Origin: Bradyrhizobium sp. 139
GTDB lineage: Bacteria > Pseudomonadota > Alphaproteobacteria > Rhizobiales > Xanthobacteraceae
Direction: 5' to 3'
DNA: 64,000 nucleotides
Assembly: GCF_023074175.1 (NCBI RefSeq)
Contig: NZ_JADPKS010000038.1
Location: 1 to 64,000 of the forward strand
Positions 54,552 to 63,574 of this stretch are shown here, piece after piece (the first letter of the stretch is position 1; each line of letters starts with the position of its first letter). The translations under genes were made by a program, and so were the position numbers. The notes under the pieces were generated by a model, which was not told the origin of the DNA, made no database searches, and saw only the letters and a list, made by a program, of their open reading frames with translations.

Positions 54552-54990
54552 GTTGTCGGAGAGCCTAGAGCGCGGGTGGCCTCCGGAAGCGGGTGGCCTT
54601 CGGAATCAGTGTCGGCATGTCGCGTATCCGATCGGTTGCCGGGGCCGCAATTTGCTGCGCGGTCATCCAACTCGGCTTCGGCTTCACGCTGCTCGCGGTC
54701 GGCGGCCTGCCCGGCCTCAACCGGTCGATGGTGTTCCAGGCGCTTATCGACGGAGCTGCTGGATGGACAAGCTGTTGGCGCCGGTGTTCAGCGACGAGGC
54801 GGTCTATTTTTTAGACGGCAGTTGGCCAATCTAGCCGAGCTACCCCCATCTAGGGAGGATCAGGCGTAGAGAGTATCGTACGCAATGGCTTGTGCCCCTT
54901 TTCGCGCGCTGCACGGTTTGAAAGAACAATGTTGTCGGCTTGGATTGCCCTCTTCGAGCCACCTGAAAGGACTTTATTTCAAACTAGGTT
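54552..54990. other. Intergenic debris, nothing recognised
   Basis: A plus-strand frame (SRIRSVAGAAICCAVIQLGF) is hydrophobic but lacks support. No repeat or hairpin stands out. Confidence 0.35.
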
Positions 54991-55244
54991 TCAGCTTTGC
55001 ACGGAATGCCAAGGCTTTTTCCGCCGAAAAGTAAGGACTATTTTGTACATCGACAACGCGCCCTTGCCGTTCTCTTGGATCGGCGGGCACGGCACGGTGC
55101 CGTAGGAGCAGAACACGCAGCAATCGCCCCGCCTTGGCTTGAGCCTGCCTCCGCAGCCTTTGCAGTCGTAAAAGAACTGGCAGGCATCGGCTCAGTGGCT
55201 TGGTGGCCGCAGCCGGGGCAAGTCAAGGTCGATTGGAGTTGCAT
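54991..55244 (-). pseudogene. GDCCVxC-domain (seleno)protein family member, frameshifted
   Basis: From 55244: MQLQSTLTCPGCGHQATEPM, then after a shift near 55190 the next frame gives CQFFYDCKGCGGRLKPRRGD, then CCVFCSYGTVPCPPIQ to TGA at 54991-54993. The GDCCVFCSYG signature and flanking cysteines mark a small family that includes selenoproteins in some bacteria; here the positions are Cys. The frameshift would destroy the signature. Confidence 0.72.
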
Positions 55245-55402
55245 CCGGTATCGATACCCGATCCCTCAAATTAGGCCAGCCCACATTTCTTCTGAACGCC
55301 GGCGGACCGCCAGCATAGCTGTCGGGTCGGACGAGCGGGAACGTTTCGCCACGGCGGCTGTTGCCCGACCGGGCAGGCTTGGGTCAGCAGCCGAGCCAAT
55401 CC

Positions 55403-56340
55403 ATGACGACCGCAGCCAAGATTGGACGACACGTTGCAGCCGCCGAGCGAGAGCGGTCGGCTCCGCCGGACGAGTGGACGGTCATCTCGGGGGTGGCTCT
55501 CCTGATGGCAGCGGCCCTGACCGCCGTACTGCTCCCGGAAGAACGTCGCCATGTCGACAGCCCCGGTGGAAGAAACCCCTTGCGAGACGGGTCCCGCGAC
55601 ACGGCTGCTCCTGAGGCGCTAGGCGAAATCGACCTGGCCGGCAGGCGAGCTCGCGCTCCGAGATCCCGGCGCGCGGGTGGAAGGACATTCTGCTGCGGGT
55701 CTACTCCAACATCTCCGAGCACCGGGTCCTGGCTCTCGCCGCCGGCATGACCTATTATAGCCTTCTGGCGATCTTTCCCGCGCTTGCGGCCCTGGTCGCG
55801 ATCTACGGCCTGTTCTCCGATCCGACCGCCATCGCCAGGCATCTGGACCAGGTCTCCGGAGTCCTGCCCGGTGGCGCGGTGGACGTCGCCCGGGACCAGC
55901 TCACGCGGGTCGCCTCGAAGGGTGGCGGGACGCTCGGGGCGACCTTCGTCATCGGGCTCGGGATTTCGCTTTGGAGTGCCAACGCCGCGATGAAGTCGCT
56001 GTTCGACACCCTGAACATCGTCTACGGCGAGCAGGAGAAGCGAGGATTTCTGGCGCTGAACGCCATGTCGCTGTCCTTCACGCTCGCCGGGATTCTGTTC
56101 GTGCTCACGGCCCTGGGCGCGGTCGTAGTCATTCCAGTCGTGCTCAACTTCATCGGGCTGTCGAACTTCGCCGACCTCATGCTGCGCATCGCCCGCTGGC
56201 CGGCGATGTTCATCGCGGTCGCGCTGGCGCTGGCCCTGATCTATCGCCACGGGCCGAGCCGCGAGGCCTGCGTGAGCCGGCGGGGCTGCCTCCTCATCAC
56301 CGGCGCGAAGCCATTTCGCACCCCGGCGAAATCTTCTTGA
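55403..56340 (+). pseudogene. YihY/UPF0761 (BrkB-like) membrane protein, broken
   Basis: An N-terminal frame starts at ATG 55403 (MTTAAKIGRHVAAAERERSA). Near 55655 a one-base shift leads into the family core: PARGWKDILLRVYSNISEHR, GMTYYSLLAIFPALAALVAI, ISLWSANAAMKSLFDTLN and a further membrane segment up to IYRHGPSRE. After that, unrelated sequence reaches the stop at 56340, so the last two or three membrane helices are missing. Confidence 0.8.
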
Positions 56341-56503
56341 AACATAGCAGGTCGAAGCTGGCGGCATCGAATACGGGGATGCCACATGCTAGTCCTAATG
56401 AACCTGATTTGGCGCCGGCTTGCCTACACAATGCTGATCGGTATGCGCTCTAAGCTCGTCCGGCAGTAAGGGTGAAGGCGGCTTTCGTCAGGAGGCCACC
56501 ACC

Positions 56504-56593
56504 ATGCCCAAAGAGATCGCTATAGCGCTCTGGTCCTTGGCAGCTGCCTGCGTAGTCGCATTCAGTATGGCAGCTCTGGTTGCGCCTCACTAG
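56504..56593 (+). CDS. Tiny single-span membrane protein (29 aa)
   Basis: MPKEIAIALWSLAAACVVAF and SMAALVAPH; one helix. A very good AGGAGG site lies nine bases upstream, making this the best supported of the tiny membrane genes. Confidence 0.65.
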   Translation: MPKEIAIALWSLAAACVVAFSMAALVAPH

Positions 56594-56646
56594 AAGAGAG
56601 ACCCGCGAGCGTGAACCTCGGCAGAAGTGGGCGCCGACCCGGGTGC

Positions 56647-56835
56647 CTACTGTCTCTGTGCAGCGCCCCACTCGCTCCGCAGCAAAAGGCCCATGTCTCC
56701 GGCCACACGTTTGACCGAAGCGATATACCTTCCAAGCTCGGCGGCGATTTCGATCGCGGTCGAGGCCGCGTTGATCATTTTGATCAGCGTCTGTACCTCG
56801 TCCTCAGTCCACTGCTTAGGTTTGTGATTTCGCAC
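56647..56835 (-). CDS. Small HTH-like conserved hypothetical protein
   Basis: 62 residues from GTG 56835: MRNHKPKQWTEDEVQTLIKM, then INAASTAIEIAAELGRYIAS. The pattern W-T-x-x-E...L...G-x-S...IA-x-x-L-x-R resembles SANT/HTH-like DNA-binding proteins common in Bradyrhizobium. Function unknown. Confidence 0.7.
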   Translation of the reverse strand: MRNHKPKQWTEDEVQTLIKMINAASTAIEIAAELGRYIASVKRVAGDMGLLLRSEWGAAQRQ

Positions 56836-57024
56836 GCGCCACGCTCCGATTCGCGCGCGAGGATAGCAAAATTGATCCCGTTCTCGGAACTAAATGCCCA
56901 TCAAATGGATTTCGGTTCTGCCGAAATTGTGTTTGCAAACGAGACAAAGCCAGGGCAGAATTTTTGTACCGGGCTGCATATTTCACTTAGATGTTTTCAC
57001 CCGGATACATTTTCGACCATGCGC

Positions 57025-57053
57025 GGGCCGCAGCGATGTTCTCGCTGCGGCCC
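57025..57053 (+). terminator. Strong 12-bp GC hairpin
   Basis: GGGCCGCAGCGA / TCGCTGCGGCCC with loop TGTTC. It shares its core GCCGCAGCG stem with the hairpin at 13290-13322, so both may belong to one dispersed terminator or repeat family. Confidence 0.6.
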
Positions 57054-57354
57054 TTCGTCGTATGGCCCTGCAGCGTGAACCGCCGGGCCCATCTTTCGTC
57101 ACCGCTTCAGCCGTCGGCGGTGCGTCATCAGCCGCTGCCGGTCGCGCTTCCTTTGCGTTCGACGCCGCCTTGCAGTGCCTAGCGCTTGCGCTTCCTCATC
57201 CTCGCGCCAGCGCTCCCGCCGTTCTCCGGGATGAACTCGACGCCGGCTTTAGGCGCGTCCGCAGCCACCCGGGGGAGCGCGGGGGTCGTTCCCGCTCGCT
57301 CCTTCTAGAAGACCCAGGGCCGAGACGAGGTCGCCCGGCATGCCCGATCAAAGC
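57054..57354. other. Region with one very small possible gene
   Basis: A minus-strand GTG frame at 57179-57268 would give about 29 residues ending GGSAGARMRKRKR, reminiscent of small Bradyrhizobium proteins. Support is weak. Confidence 0.3.
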
Positions 57355-58166
57355 TTAGGTCCAGAGCCCCTGACGTTCGCTGATCCTCTCGATCAGCGGC
57401 ACGTTTCCAGCCCGGAATGCCGGCGCGTCGAGCGAGATGAAGCGACGATCAACGGCGTCCTCTTTCCATGCGGCGTTGACAAACATCTTCGCTACCCGAC
57501 CCGCGTCTTCCGGCGTAACCTCCTTTAGCCACAGGGCCGCAGCGAGCGAACTCACCGCCGGCCTGCGAATATGGGGCGGCAGGTTGCGTGAGATGACCTG
57601 ATCGGCGAGCGTAAACAGCGGATCAGCCGGCGCCGCGATGATTCCGGTCAGCGTCGGCTCGCGCAGGCTCGTGGAGCGAATGATAGCTGGTCGCGACACT
57701 ATGAGGCGTGGCTGCTGCGAGTTGCGGTCGATCCTCTCCGCTATGTCGTGGTGGAGACGACGGATGGCCCTGATCTGGCGAAAGTCACAAACGAACGTCG
57801 CGCTATGCCGATCTGCCAAAGCGCTGATCCGCGTGCCGGCAATCACAGCCGCGCGCACCTTCTCGACCAATTCCGGCTTAGGTGTGTGAGTCGGGTTGGT
57901 ATGCCGGAAGCTGACGCACGCCAAGCACTGCCGATGCCACCGACCGTCCCCCTGCAAGTAGCTCTTGCCATGGATGGCATATGAATGTCCGTGCGAGCAG
58001 AACTCTCGACCGCCACGATGGCCCTTCTTCTTATCGGCCAGTTTGCGATTGCGCTCGACCAGCGCCAGAGCCCATGAGCCCCAATTTCGATACCCGACGC
58101 AGTGCTTTTCAAATTCGTTTGCAGATACGATGGCCTTTGTGCCTCTGACGTAACCCGTCAGCCATC
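57355..58166 (-). pseudogene. Cys/His-module protein, start region damaged
   Basis: The frame runs from the stop at 58165-58167 to 57355 with no ATG, GTG or TTG before the middle. It reads KAIVSANEFEKHCVGYRNWG, then LVERNRKLADKKKGHRGG, FCSHGHSYAIHGKSYLQG and RQCLACVSFRHTN, and a helical C-terminal half. An ATG overlapping the upstream stop (ATGATGGCTGACGGG) would join this frame if one T near 58151 were removed. The first part is homologous to the upstream gene (ERNRKLADK). No family recognised. Confidence 0.55.
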
Positions 58167-58725
58167 ATTTGCTCATCCCGTTTTCGAGGGCTGACATACA
58201 CGCGGTGGCCTGCGCAGGCCTCATGTATTCTTCCTGATGTGGGATAGCGGCACGCGCGTTGATTGTGTCAAGGCATTCGCCTAGCGTCGCGCAGTCGGCT
58301 GGAGGGGGGCAATTTATACAGATTTCAGCGACGGCACAGTCGGGGATGCTAAAATTTCGCGCCTGCAATTCTGGGAATATCGGAATATCCTCTTCAGCGA
58401 CGTTCGCCGGCCGCACGGGAAGATTAGGATCCGGGCGTCCCTTTCTCTTGTCCGCCAGCTTGCGGTTGCGCTCAGCAAAGACCAATGCCTTTGCGCCCCA
58501 CTCCGGACAGAGCTCGCAGTGCTTATCGAATGCCTTCTTGGAGCAGATTGTGTTTCCGCCACGACCGACGATTGTACGTAACGTCTCGCCAGCCTCCAAG
58601 CGCGTCATGAAGCTCGCGGCCTCGGTGGCATTCATCGTAAACACTGCGCCTGCGATCAGTTCGGAAAGGCACGACTTGCAGACCCGTGGGGCCGTCTTGC
58701 CGGTTCGGAAGCTCGACAACGGCAA
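58165..58725 (-). CDS. Cys-rich zinc-binding-like hypothetical protein
   Basis: 186 residues from TTG 58725. Cysteine pairs occur in APRVCKSCLSELI, TICSKKAFDKHCELC and VAEICINCPPPADCATLGEC. In-frame sequence upstream of the TTG (GPRCAFRAHYPTNGDGRRCE) continues the Cys/His pattern, so the real start may lie further up and be mutated. The middle (WGAKALVFAERNRKLADKRK) recurs in the next gene, indicating tandem duplication of a module. Function unknown; nucleic-acid binding is possible. Confidence 0.6.
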   Translation of the reverse strand: MPLSSFRTGKTAPRVCKSCLSELIAGAVFTMNATEAASFMTRLEAGETLRTIVGRGGNTICSKKAFDKHCELCPEWGAKALVFAERNRKLADKRKGRPDPNLPVRPANVAEEDIPIFPELQARNFSIPDCAVAEICINCPPPADCATLGECLDTINARAAIPHQEEYMRPAQATACMSALENGMSK

Positions 58726-59238
58726 GCTCTGCTCACATCGACGACCGTCTCCATTCGTTGGATAGTGGGCGCGGAATGCGCAACGCGGACCCGAATCCTG
58801 AATCGCGATAACGTGGAATCAGTCGCGGCCATCAGATTAGCGCATTCAGCGAGGATGGATTTTGAGTCGCAGCCGGCTTAAGAATGCGGCGCGGCTCATG
58901 CCATACCGCCTCGTTGCCAGTCCTGCGTACCGACCTGTTCAAGCAGCCCGTCATAATCGCCTACCGGATTCGGCGCCGTCGTGCTCCAGGTCGCGCCGGC
59001 CACCAACTGCCCATCGCTCTTGGAGATGCGGATCGAATGGAACATCGCGTTCGCGATTAGAGATAAGGGAACGAAAGCCCCTGCCAGGCTTTAAGCAACA
59101 TGAGGCCGTCGCTCGCCGGTACTAACACGGCGCATGTCGCGGATAGCCAAAGGTCGTTGCCTACGACCCGCTGCTCTGAATACAAGCGCTCGCGCAGATA
59201 GCCAAAAGCGGCGGTCTCCAGTTTCCCCCATATCGACA
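58726..59238. other. Mostly non-coding stretch
   Basis: Upstream codons of the Cys-rich gene, then short frames only. A minus-strand frame at 59057-59239 (RLYSEQRVVGNDLWLSATCA) looks slightly protein-like but has no support. Confidence 0.35.
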
Positions 59239-59472
59239 TTGACTAGCCGGGCCATCGTTCGAGAGATCGGCGAGAGGCTACGCGCGTCGCTGAAACCAGA
59301 GCCGAAACTGCCGGCGCGCCTCAAAACGCAAATCGACCGGCTTCGCGAATTGGAGCGCCCACCGTCAATCGTTCCCGATTCGGAGCATTGGAAAACAGCG
59401 GGTACACGACCAAGATTCGAGACATGCCGTCCGATCGGACGATGTCTATTGCGCGGCGCGTCCCTTGCCTGA
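59239..59472 (+). CDS. Small conserved hypothetical protein
   Basis: From TTG 59239: TSRAIVREIGERLRASLKPE, then LPARLKTQIDRLRELERPPS and IVPDSEHW. I recall this pattern from Bradyrhizobium proteins of about 60-70 residues. The segment after about residue 55 looks less natural. Overlaps the phasin-like gene on the other strand at its end. Confidence 0.5.
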   Translation: MTSRAIVREIGERLRASLKPEPKLPARLKTQIDRLRELERPPSIVPDSEHWKTAGTRPRFETCRPIGRCLLRGASLA

Positions 59473-59679
59473 CTGTTCCTCTACGGCTGTCGCGGTTTCT
59501 TCCAAGCCCTTTTCGTAATTGCCCGCGAACCTCTCAATGCTATCGGCCCACATTCTCAGCATTGAGACCTGGAAGCGCATAATCGGCTTCAGGGCATTCA
59601 TGCCGATTGCTGTCGCTGCGGTGATGCGCCCTTGTGGGTCGCGCGCGATACGGTTTGCGCTAGCGATCGTGTCTGCCAT
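59446..59679 (-). CDS. Phasin-like small protein
   Basis: 77 residues, MADTIASANRIARDPQGRIT, then FQVSMLRMWADSIERFAGNY. Amphipathic helix layout typical of short phasin-family proteins, which coat polyhydroxyalkanoate granules. No PHA genes lie nearby. Confidence 0.65.
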   Translation of the reverse strand: MADTIASANRIARDPQGRITAATAIGMNALKPIMRFQVSMLRMWADSIERFAGNYEKGLEETATAVEEQSGKGRAAQ

Positions 59680-59837
59680 GCGGTTCGCTCCTTCGCTCTG
59701 GTGTTATATGACCTAAAGCTAAGTGTCGGGTCGTGCACAGCGTGATTCTAAACACTCGGCCAAAATTTGATCCGCAGCGAGTCTCGCACATCGGTCGTCA
59801 TGCAATTCGTCCAATTTTTTCAAGTAAGCGACTGCCG

Positions 59838-60173
59838 CTACTTGCAAGAGATCGAAATCATCCTCGCCGGTATCACAAAGGTTGGCGACGTAGCGATAAA
59901 GGGCGGAACGCCTGTTATCGTTCTCGCTGATGCCGCTGTGGAGGAGCAAGTAGTTCCGCCAAGCTGGAGATTGTCCAGCTCCGACGCTGGATATTGCCGA
60001 AGGCGGTCCACCCAATAGGCGCGGAAACCCTCTCTGCCGGTGATGGTTTTCATGCCGCCACAGCCGCAATGGACTATCGCATCCTCAGCATACATTCCAA
60101 GGATAGTTTCAATCTCGCCAGCGCGGTAGGCGTCGAGCCAATCAACCGCAGCGGCCATCGGGTCGAAGGACAT
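59838..60173 (-). pseudogene. NTF2/SnoaL-like protein, probably frameshifted
   Basis: From ATG 60173: MSFDPMAAAVDWLDAYRAGE, then MYAEDAIVHCGCGGMKTITG and FRAYWVDRLRQYPASELDN, the start of a small ketosteroid-isomerase-like fold. After LQLGG the sequence turns Ser/Thr-rich and unnatural, while the neighbouring frame (59719-60069; GEDDFDLLQVAAVAYLKKLD) looks protein-like, so a shift near 59960 is likely. Confidence 0.55.
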
Positions 60174-60407
60174 ATTCCTCACCTACATGCCGGTATCGAG
60201 CGCAGGTTTAGAATTGGCCTAATGAACGGAAGATGAAGTCGGAGACGTTCCATGTCCGTAGTTCTTCGGGCATGAACGAGTTCAGCCGAGCAATTTGGTG
60301 GCCCCTAAGTGGTTGACCGCATCTTTCATCCCGAACCCAGCAGCTTCTGCTCGTGGCCCATCGCGTCGGTGGCGGGGCGCAGCGACATGTCCGGAGTCGG
60401 GCGCAAA

Positions 60408-60449
60408 CCGGAAGTCACCGGCTGAGGGGCAAACCGACGCTCGTGACCC
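60408..60449 (+). repeat. Dispersed 42-bp repeat, copy A
   Basis: Begins CCGGAAGTCACCGGCTGAGG and ends GTGACCC. It matches copy B at 63138-63179 at 35 of 42 positions without gaps. This type of short intergenic repeat is, as I recall, widespread in Bradyrhizobium. Confidence 0.65.
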
Positions 60450-60510
60450 AAGGCGGACATTGCTTGTATCGCGTCCCGCGCTCTAGCTGACGATTGTCCC
60501 CCGTGCTTTG

Positions 60511-62433
60511 ATGGGCAAGACTGGGATCCCGAGGGAGGCTGTCTTGACCGGCAAGCGCGTGGAGCTGACGGCGATCGGCGTCGCTCTGGCGGTAGGGATC
60601 GCATATTTCCTGGGGGCGCGACTTAGTCTTTATCTGCTGACAAAGCCCGACGGCGTAGCCGTGTTCTGGCCGGCCTCCGGCGTTGCCGCCGGCGCCCTGA
60701 TAGCCCTTGGTCCTCGTTATAAATGGCCGGTGGCAATCGGAGCGGCCGCGGCAACGATTGTGGCCAACCTATTGGGCGACAGGACTTTCGCGGGCGCCGC
60801 AGCATTCGCCTTGTGCAATGCTGGTGAAGCGTTGCTTGCGGCTGGCTTTATCGAGCGTCAATTTGGTTCGAGGTTCGCCCTCGACCGGCTGCGCCGGGTC
60901 CTGGGATTGCTCGCAGCTGCGGTTTTTGCGAGTGCTATCTCCGGGATAGGTGGGACTCTGGGGTTCAAGTTGTTCCACTTCTCCGCTGCACCGAGTCTGA
61001 CCATCTGGCAGCACTGGTTCGCATCCGACGCGCTCGGCATTATGACGGTCGCGCCGCTGCTGATCGGAGCTGCGGCCGCAAGCGGCCGTCCGTCGTCGCC
61101 GAAGGAGGCCGTCGAAGGCGCCGTAGCGCTCGCTGCGATCACGATGACGAGCACCATTGCTATCTTTCTACCGCGCGTGTCCTTTGTGACTGTGGTCCCC
61201 ATCGCCCTGTTGTATCCACTGCTGCTCTGGCTGGCGGCCCGCTGCCAGCCGGCGTTCGCCGCCGCAGGCGCGTTCATCATTGCGCTGACGATCGTGTGGA
61301 CAACAACCTTTGGCATTGGATATTTCGGTGACCCCGATCTCCCGATCGACGACCGCATCCTGGGTGCTCAAGCTGGTATCCTGACGACCTCGCTCTGCAC
61401 GCTGGTTCTTTCCGCGCTGTTCGCAGAGCGGCGTCAGCAAGAGGCGGCGCTCAGTGAGGTGGCGGCCCGGCTGGAAGACGCCTTGGCGGCGGGAGCAGTG
61501 ATGGCGTTCGAATGGGATGCCCGCACGGATTTATCGCGTCACAGCGAGAACGCCGCGAAGCTTCTTGGGTACGACCCGCAAGAACCCCTAACGACAGCTC
61601 GCTTTCTTGAGCTGATCCATCCGGATGACCGCGCACGCTTCAAAGCGCAGGTGAAAAGTGTCCGGCCCGACAAGCCTTCGTATGCGGTCGATTTTCGCGT
61701 GATGCGGCCGGACGGCCAGGAAATGTGGCTCGAGGAAACAGCAACGGCCGAGTTCGACGCAGCCGGGAAGTGCATACGCATCAAGGGCCTGACCCTTGAC
61801 ACTACGGAACGCAAGCGAGCTGATGAGCACCAGCGCTTGCTGGTCGCCGAGCTTGACCACCGCGTCAAGAACGTGCTTGCCCGCGTTGCCGTGGTTGCCA
61901 TGTATACGCGACAGGGCAGCAGCACGATGGACGAGTTTGTCCAAGCCCTCGATCAGCGCATCCAAAGCATGGCAGTTGCGCACGCATTATTGAGCCAGGT
62001 CAATTGGCAGGGCGTATGCGTCGCAGATATTGTGCGCCATCAATTGGCTCCCTATGCGACGAAGGCGAATACGACAGCCTGCGGGCCCGACGTCGCGCTC
62101 AGCGCCGCGGCCAGCGAAGCCCTGGCGATGGTGCTGCACGAGCTTGTAACGAACGCCTCCAAATACGGCGCACTGTCGGTCCCGGAGGGCCGGGTGTCCG
62201 TTAGCTGGGAATGCCGGAATAGCGGCGAAGCGGCGGCAGTGCTGATAATCGTGTGGCGCGAGGCGGGTGGACCGCCAACATCGGCTCCGTCTCAATACGG
62301 CTACGGAACCAGCCTCATTTGCGATCTCATCCCTCACGAGCTCGGTGGTACGGTCGACCTCGCGTTTTCATCGGATGGCGTGTCTTGCACAATCGAGATT
62401 CCCCTCAAGACGGATACAGCCGACGTGGCGTGA
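60511..62433 (+). CDS. MASE1-PAS HWE-family sensor histidine kinase
   Basis: The 640-residue protein has a MASE1 membrane sensor (about 15-295; KPDGVAVFWPASGVAAGALI, WFASDALGIMTVAPLL), a PAS domain (about 325-440; AFEWDARTDLSRHSENAAKL, LIHPDDRARF) and an HWE kinase domain with the phospho-acceptor His near 450 (VAELDHRVKNVLARV) and N-box MVLHELVTNASKYGAL. HWE kinases are common in Rhizobiales and often feed single receivers. The receiver gene at 62443-62898 converges on it ten bases away and is the obvious partner. Confidence 0.95.
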   Translation: MGKTGIPREAVLTGKRVELTAIGVALAVGIAYFLGARLSLYLLTKPDGVAVFWPASGVAAGALIALGPRYKWPVAIGAAAATIVANLLGDRTFAGAAAFALCNAGEALLAAGFIERQFGSRFALDRLRRVLGLLAAAVFASAISGIGGTLGFKLFHFSAAPSLTIWQHWFASDALGIMTVAPLLIGAAAASGRPSSPKEAVEGAVALAAITMTSTIAIFLPRVSFVTVVPIALLYPLLLWLAARCQPAFAAAGAFIIALTIVWTTTFGIGYFGDPDLPIDDRILGAQAGILTTSLCTLVLSALFAERRQQEAALSEVAARLEDALAAGAVMAFEWDARTDLSRHSENAAKLLGYDPQEPLTTARFLELIHPDDRARFKAQVKSVRPDKPSYAVDFRVMRPDGQEMWLEETATAEFDAAGKCIRIKGLTLDTTERKRADEHQRLLVAELDHRVKNVLARVAVVAMYTRQGSSTMDEFVQALDQRIQSMAVAHALLSQVNWQGVCVADIVRHQLAPYATKANTTACGPDVALSAAASEALAMVLHELVTNASKYGALSVPEGRVSVSWECRNSGEAAAVLIIVWREAGGPPTSAPSQYGYGTSLICDLIPHELGGTVDLAFSSDGVSCTIEIPLKTDTADVA

Positions 62434-62442
62434 GATGGCTCC

Positions 62443-62898
62443 CTATCGATCCCTTTGCCGGGCAATGATCGGGCGCAAGACTCCCAGAAACGTTTCAACG
62501 CTGACGGGCTTCTGCAGAATGACCTCGGCTTGTCCGGAAGGTAGAGAAACGGCCGTGTAACCCGTGATGACGACGACCGGAATGCGCAGTTTGTGCAGCC
62601 GATCAATCAGGTCGTTGGCCCGCTCGCCGCCTCGCAGATTGATGTCGACGATGGCCACGTCGGGAGTGCGCTCGGCAACCAAGCGATCGCCATCCGGAAT
62701 GGTGGCAGCCGGGCCGGCCACATCAGCTCCCAATGCGCGAAGTAGACGCTTGATGGCGATGCCGACGTGCCAGGAATCCTCGACCAAGAGGATACGCGCG
62801 CCTTTCAGATCCGACGATTCGGATGGATTTGGCTCGTGAGCGCTTGATCCCGTCAGGGATGCTGGCGGTTTAGCATTCGGTTGCGAAGGTGAATTCAT
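62443..62898 (-). CDS. Single-domain response regulator
   Basis: About 151 residues from ATG 62898 (MNSPSQPNAKPPASLTGSSA, a flexible Pro/Ser-rich start). The receiver begins GARILLVEDSWHVGIAIKRL, has the phospho-Asp in DVAIVDINLRGGERAND, and Lys in VILQKPVSVETF. No output domain. The pattern (LLVEDS, VDINLRGG) is typical of receivers paired with HWE kinases such as the convergent neighbour. Confidence 0.92.
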   Translation of the reverse strand: MNSPSQPNAKPPASLTGSSAHEPNPSESSDLKGARILLVEDSWHVGIAIKRLLRALGADVAGPAATIPDGDRLVAERTPDVAIVDINLRGGERANDLIDRLHKLRIPVVVITGYTAVSLPSGQAEVILQKPVSVETFLGVLRPIIARQRDR

Positions 62899-63355
62899 TG
62901 GTGCCCCTGCAGCGTCCAATCAGTTAGACCCTATTGCACCGCGATTACTCCACTTGCTCCTGGGTGGCGTCCGATTTCAGGCCGAGACATTAGCCGGGGC
63001 CTGGGCGGCTGCCTATGCAGATTCGGACCTCGAAGCCGGTCGGTGGCGTTCTGGCGCCAATCGGACGCGCGACGTCTGTTCTTGGCCCGTTTGAGACGTG
63101 CCGGTCCGATCTGACCACGTCCGCTTATCCGGTTAGACCGGAAGTCATCGCCTCACGGGCAAACCGACGCGATTGACCCGAACCGGAAACCCGACCGGGC
63201 GGAATAATGCGTCCGTCCTGTCCAAAACACGAATAGGTGAGTTTTCCAGCTATTGACGTCTTGGTAGGCATTAATTATTATTAAATGAAAATTAACTGCC
63301 AATAAACCCGCAGAGAAAAAGATCTGAACCCATTTAAAAAATGTGGAGCAAATCA
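62899..63355. other. Intergenic region with a dispersed repeat
   Basis: Contains copy B of the 42-bp repeat and an AT-rich stretch (63260-63350) just before the small secreted protein gene, probably its promoter. Confidence 0.5.
63138..63179 (+). repeat. Dispersed 42-bp repeat, copy B
   Basis: CCGGAAGTCATCGCCTCACG to GATTGACCC; direct orientation relative to copy A at 60408-60449. Confidence 0.65.
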
Positions 63356-63574
63356 ATGAAGATCACCTCGGGGATTTTGTCTGCATTAGCTCTGGCCTTC
63401 ACCCTAATAATTTCTGCGCCGCCCGCCCTAGCCTGCAACGGCAATGGCAATTGCGAAAACGCGCCCGGCCAAGTGAAGGGAGCCCCCGGGCCAATTGCTG
63501 GCGCCGGCCTTCCGATTCTCGCCATTGGCTACGGTGTCTACTGGTTGGTTAAGCGCCGTCGTAAGGTTGACTGA
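63356..63574 (+). CDS. Small exported protein with C-terminal membrane anchor
   Basis: 72 residues from ATG 63356: signal peptide MKITSGILSALALAFTLIIS, likely cut after ALA, a short Asn/Gly mature part (CNGNGNCENAPGQVKGAPG), then GPIAGAGLPILAIGYGVYWL and a basic end KRRRKVD. The Pro-Gly-Pro motif, one helix and an Arg-rich end resemble C-terminal sorting or anchoring signals. I recall many alphaproteobacterial small proteins with this tail; role unknown. A start at 63341 is also possible. Confidence 0.75.
   Translation: MKITSGILSALALAFTLIISAPPALACNGNGNCENAPGQVKGAPGPIAGAGLPILAIGYGVYWLVKRRRKVD

Noticed and set aside
55384..56385. A 333-residue minus-strand frame over the YihY gene
   Set aside because: The plus strand carries recognisable YihY sequence; the minus frame is rich in Arg, Asp and Gln without domain features.
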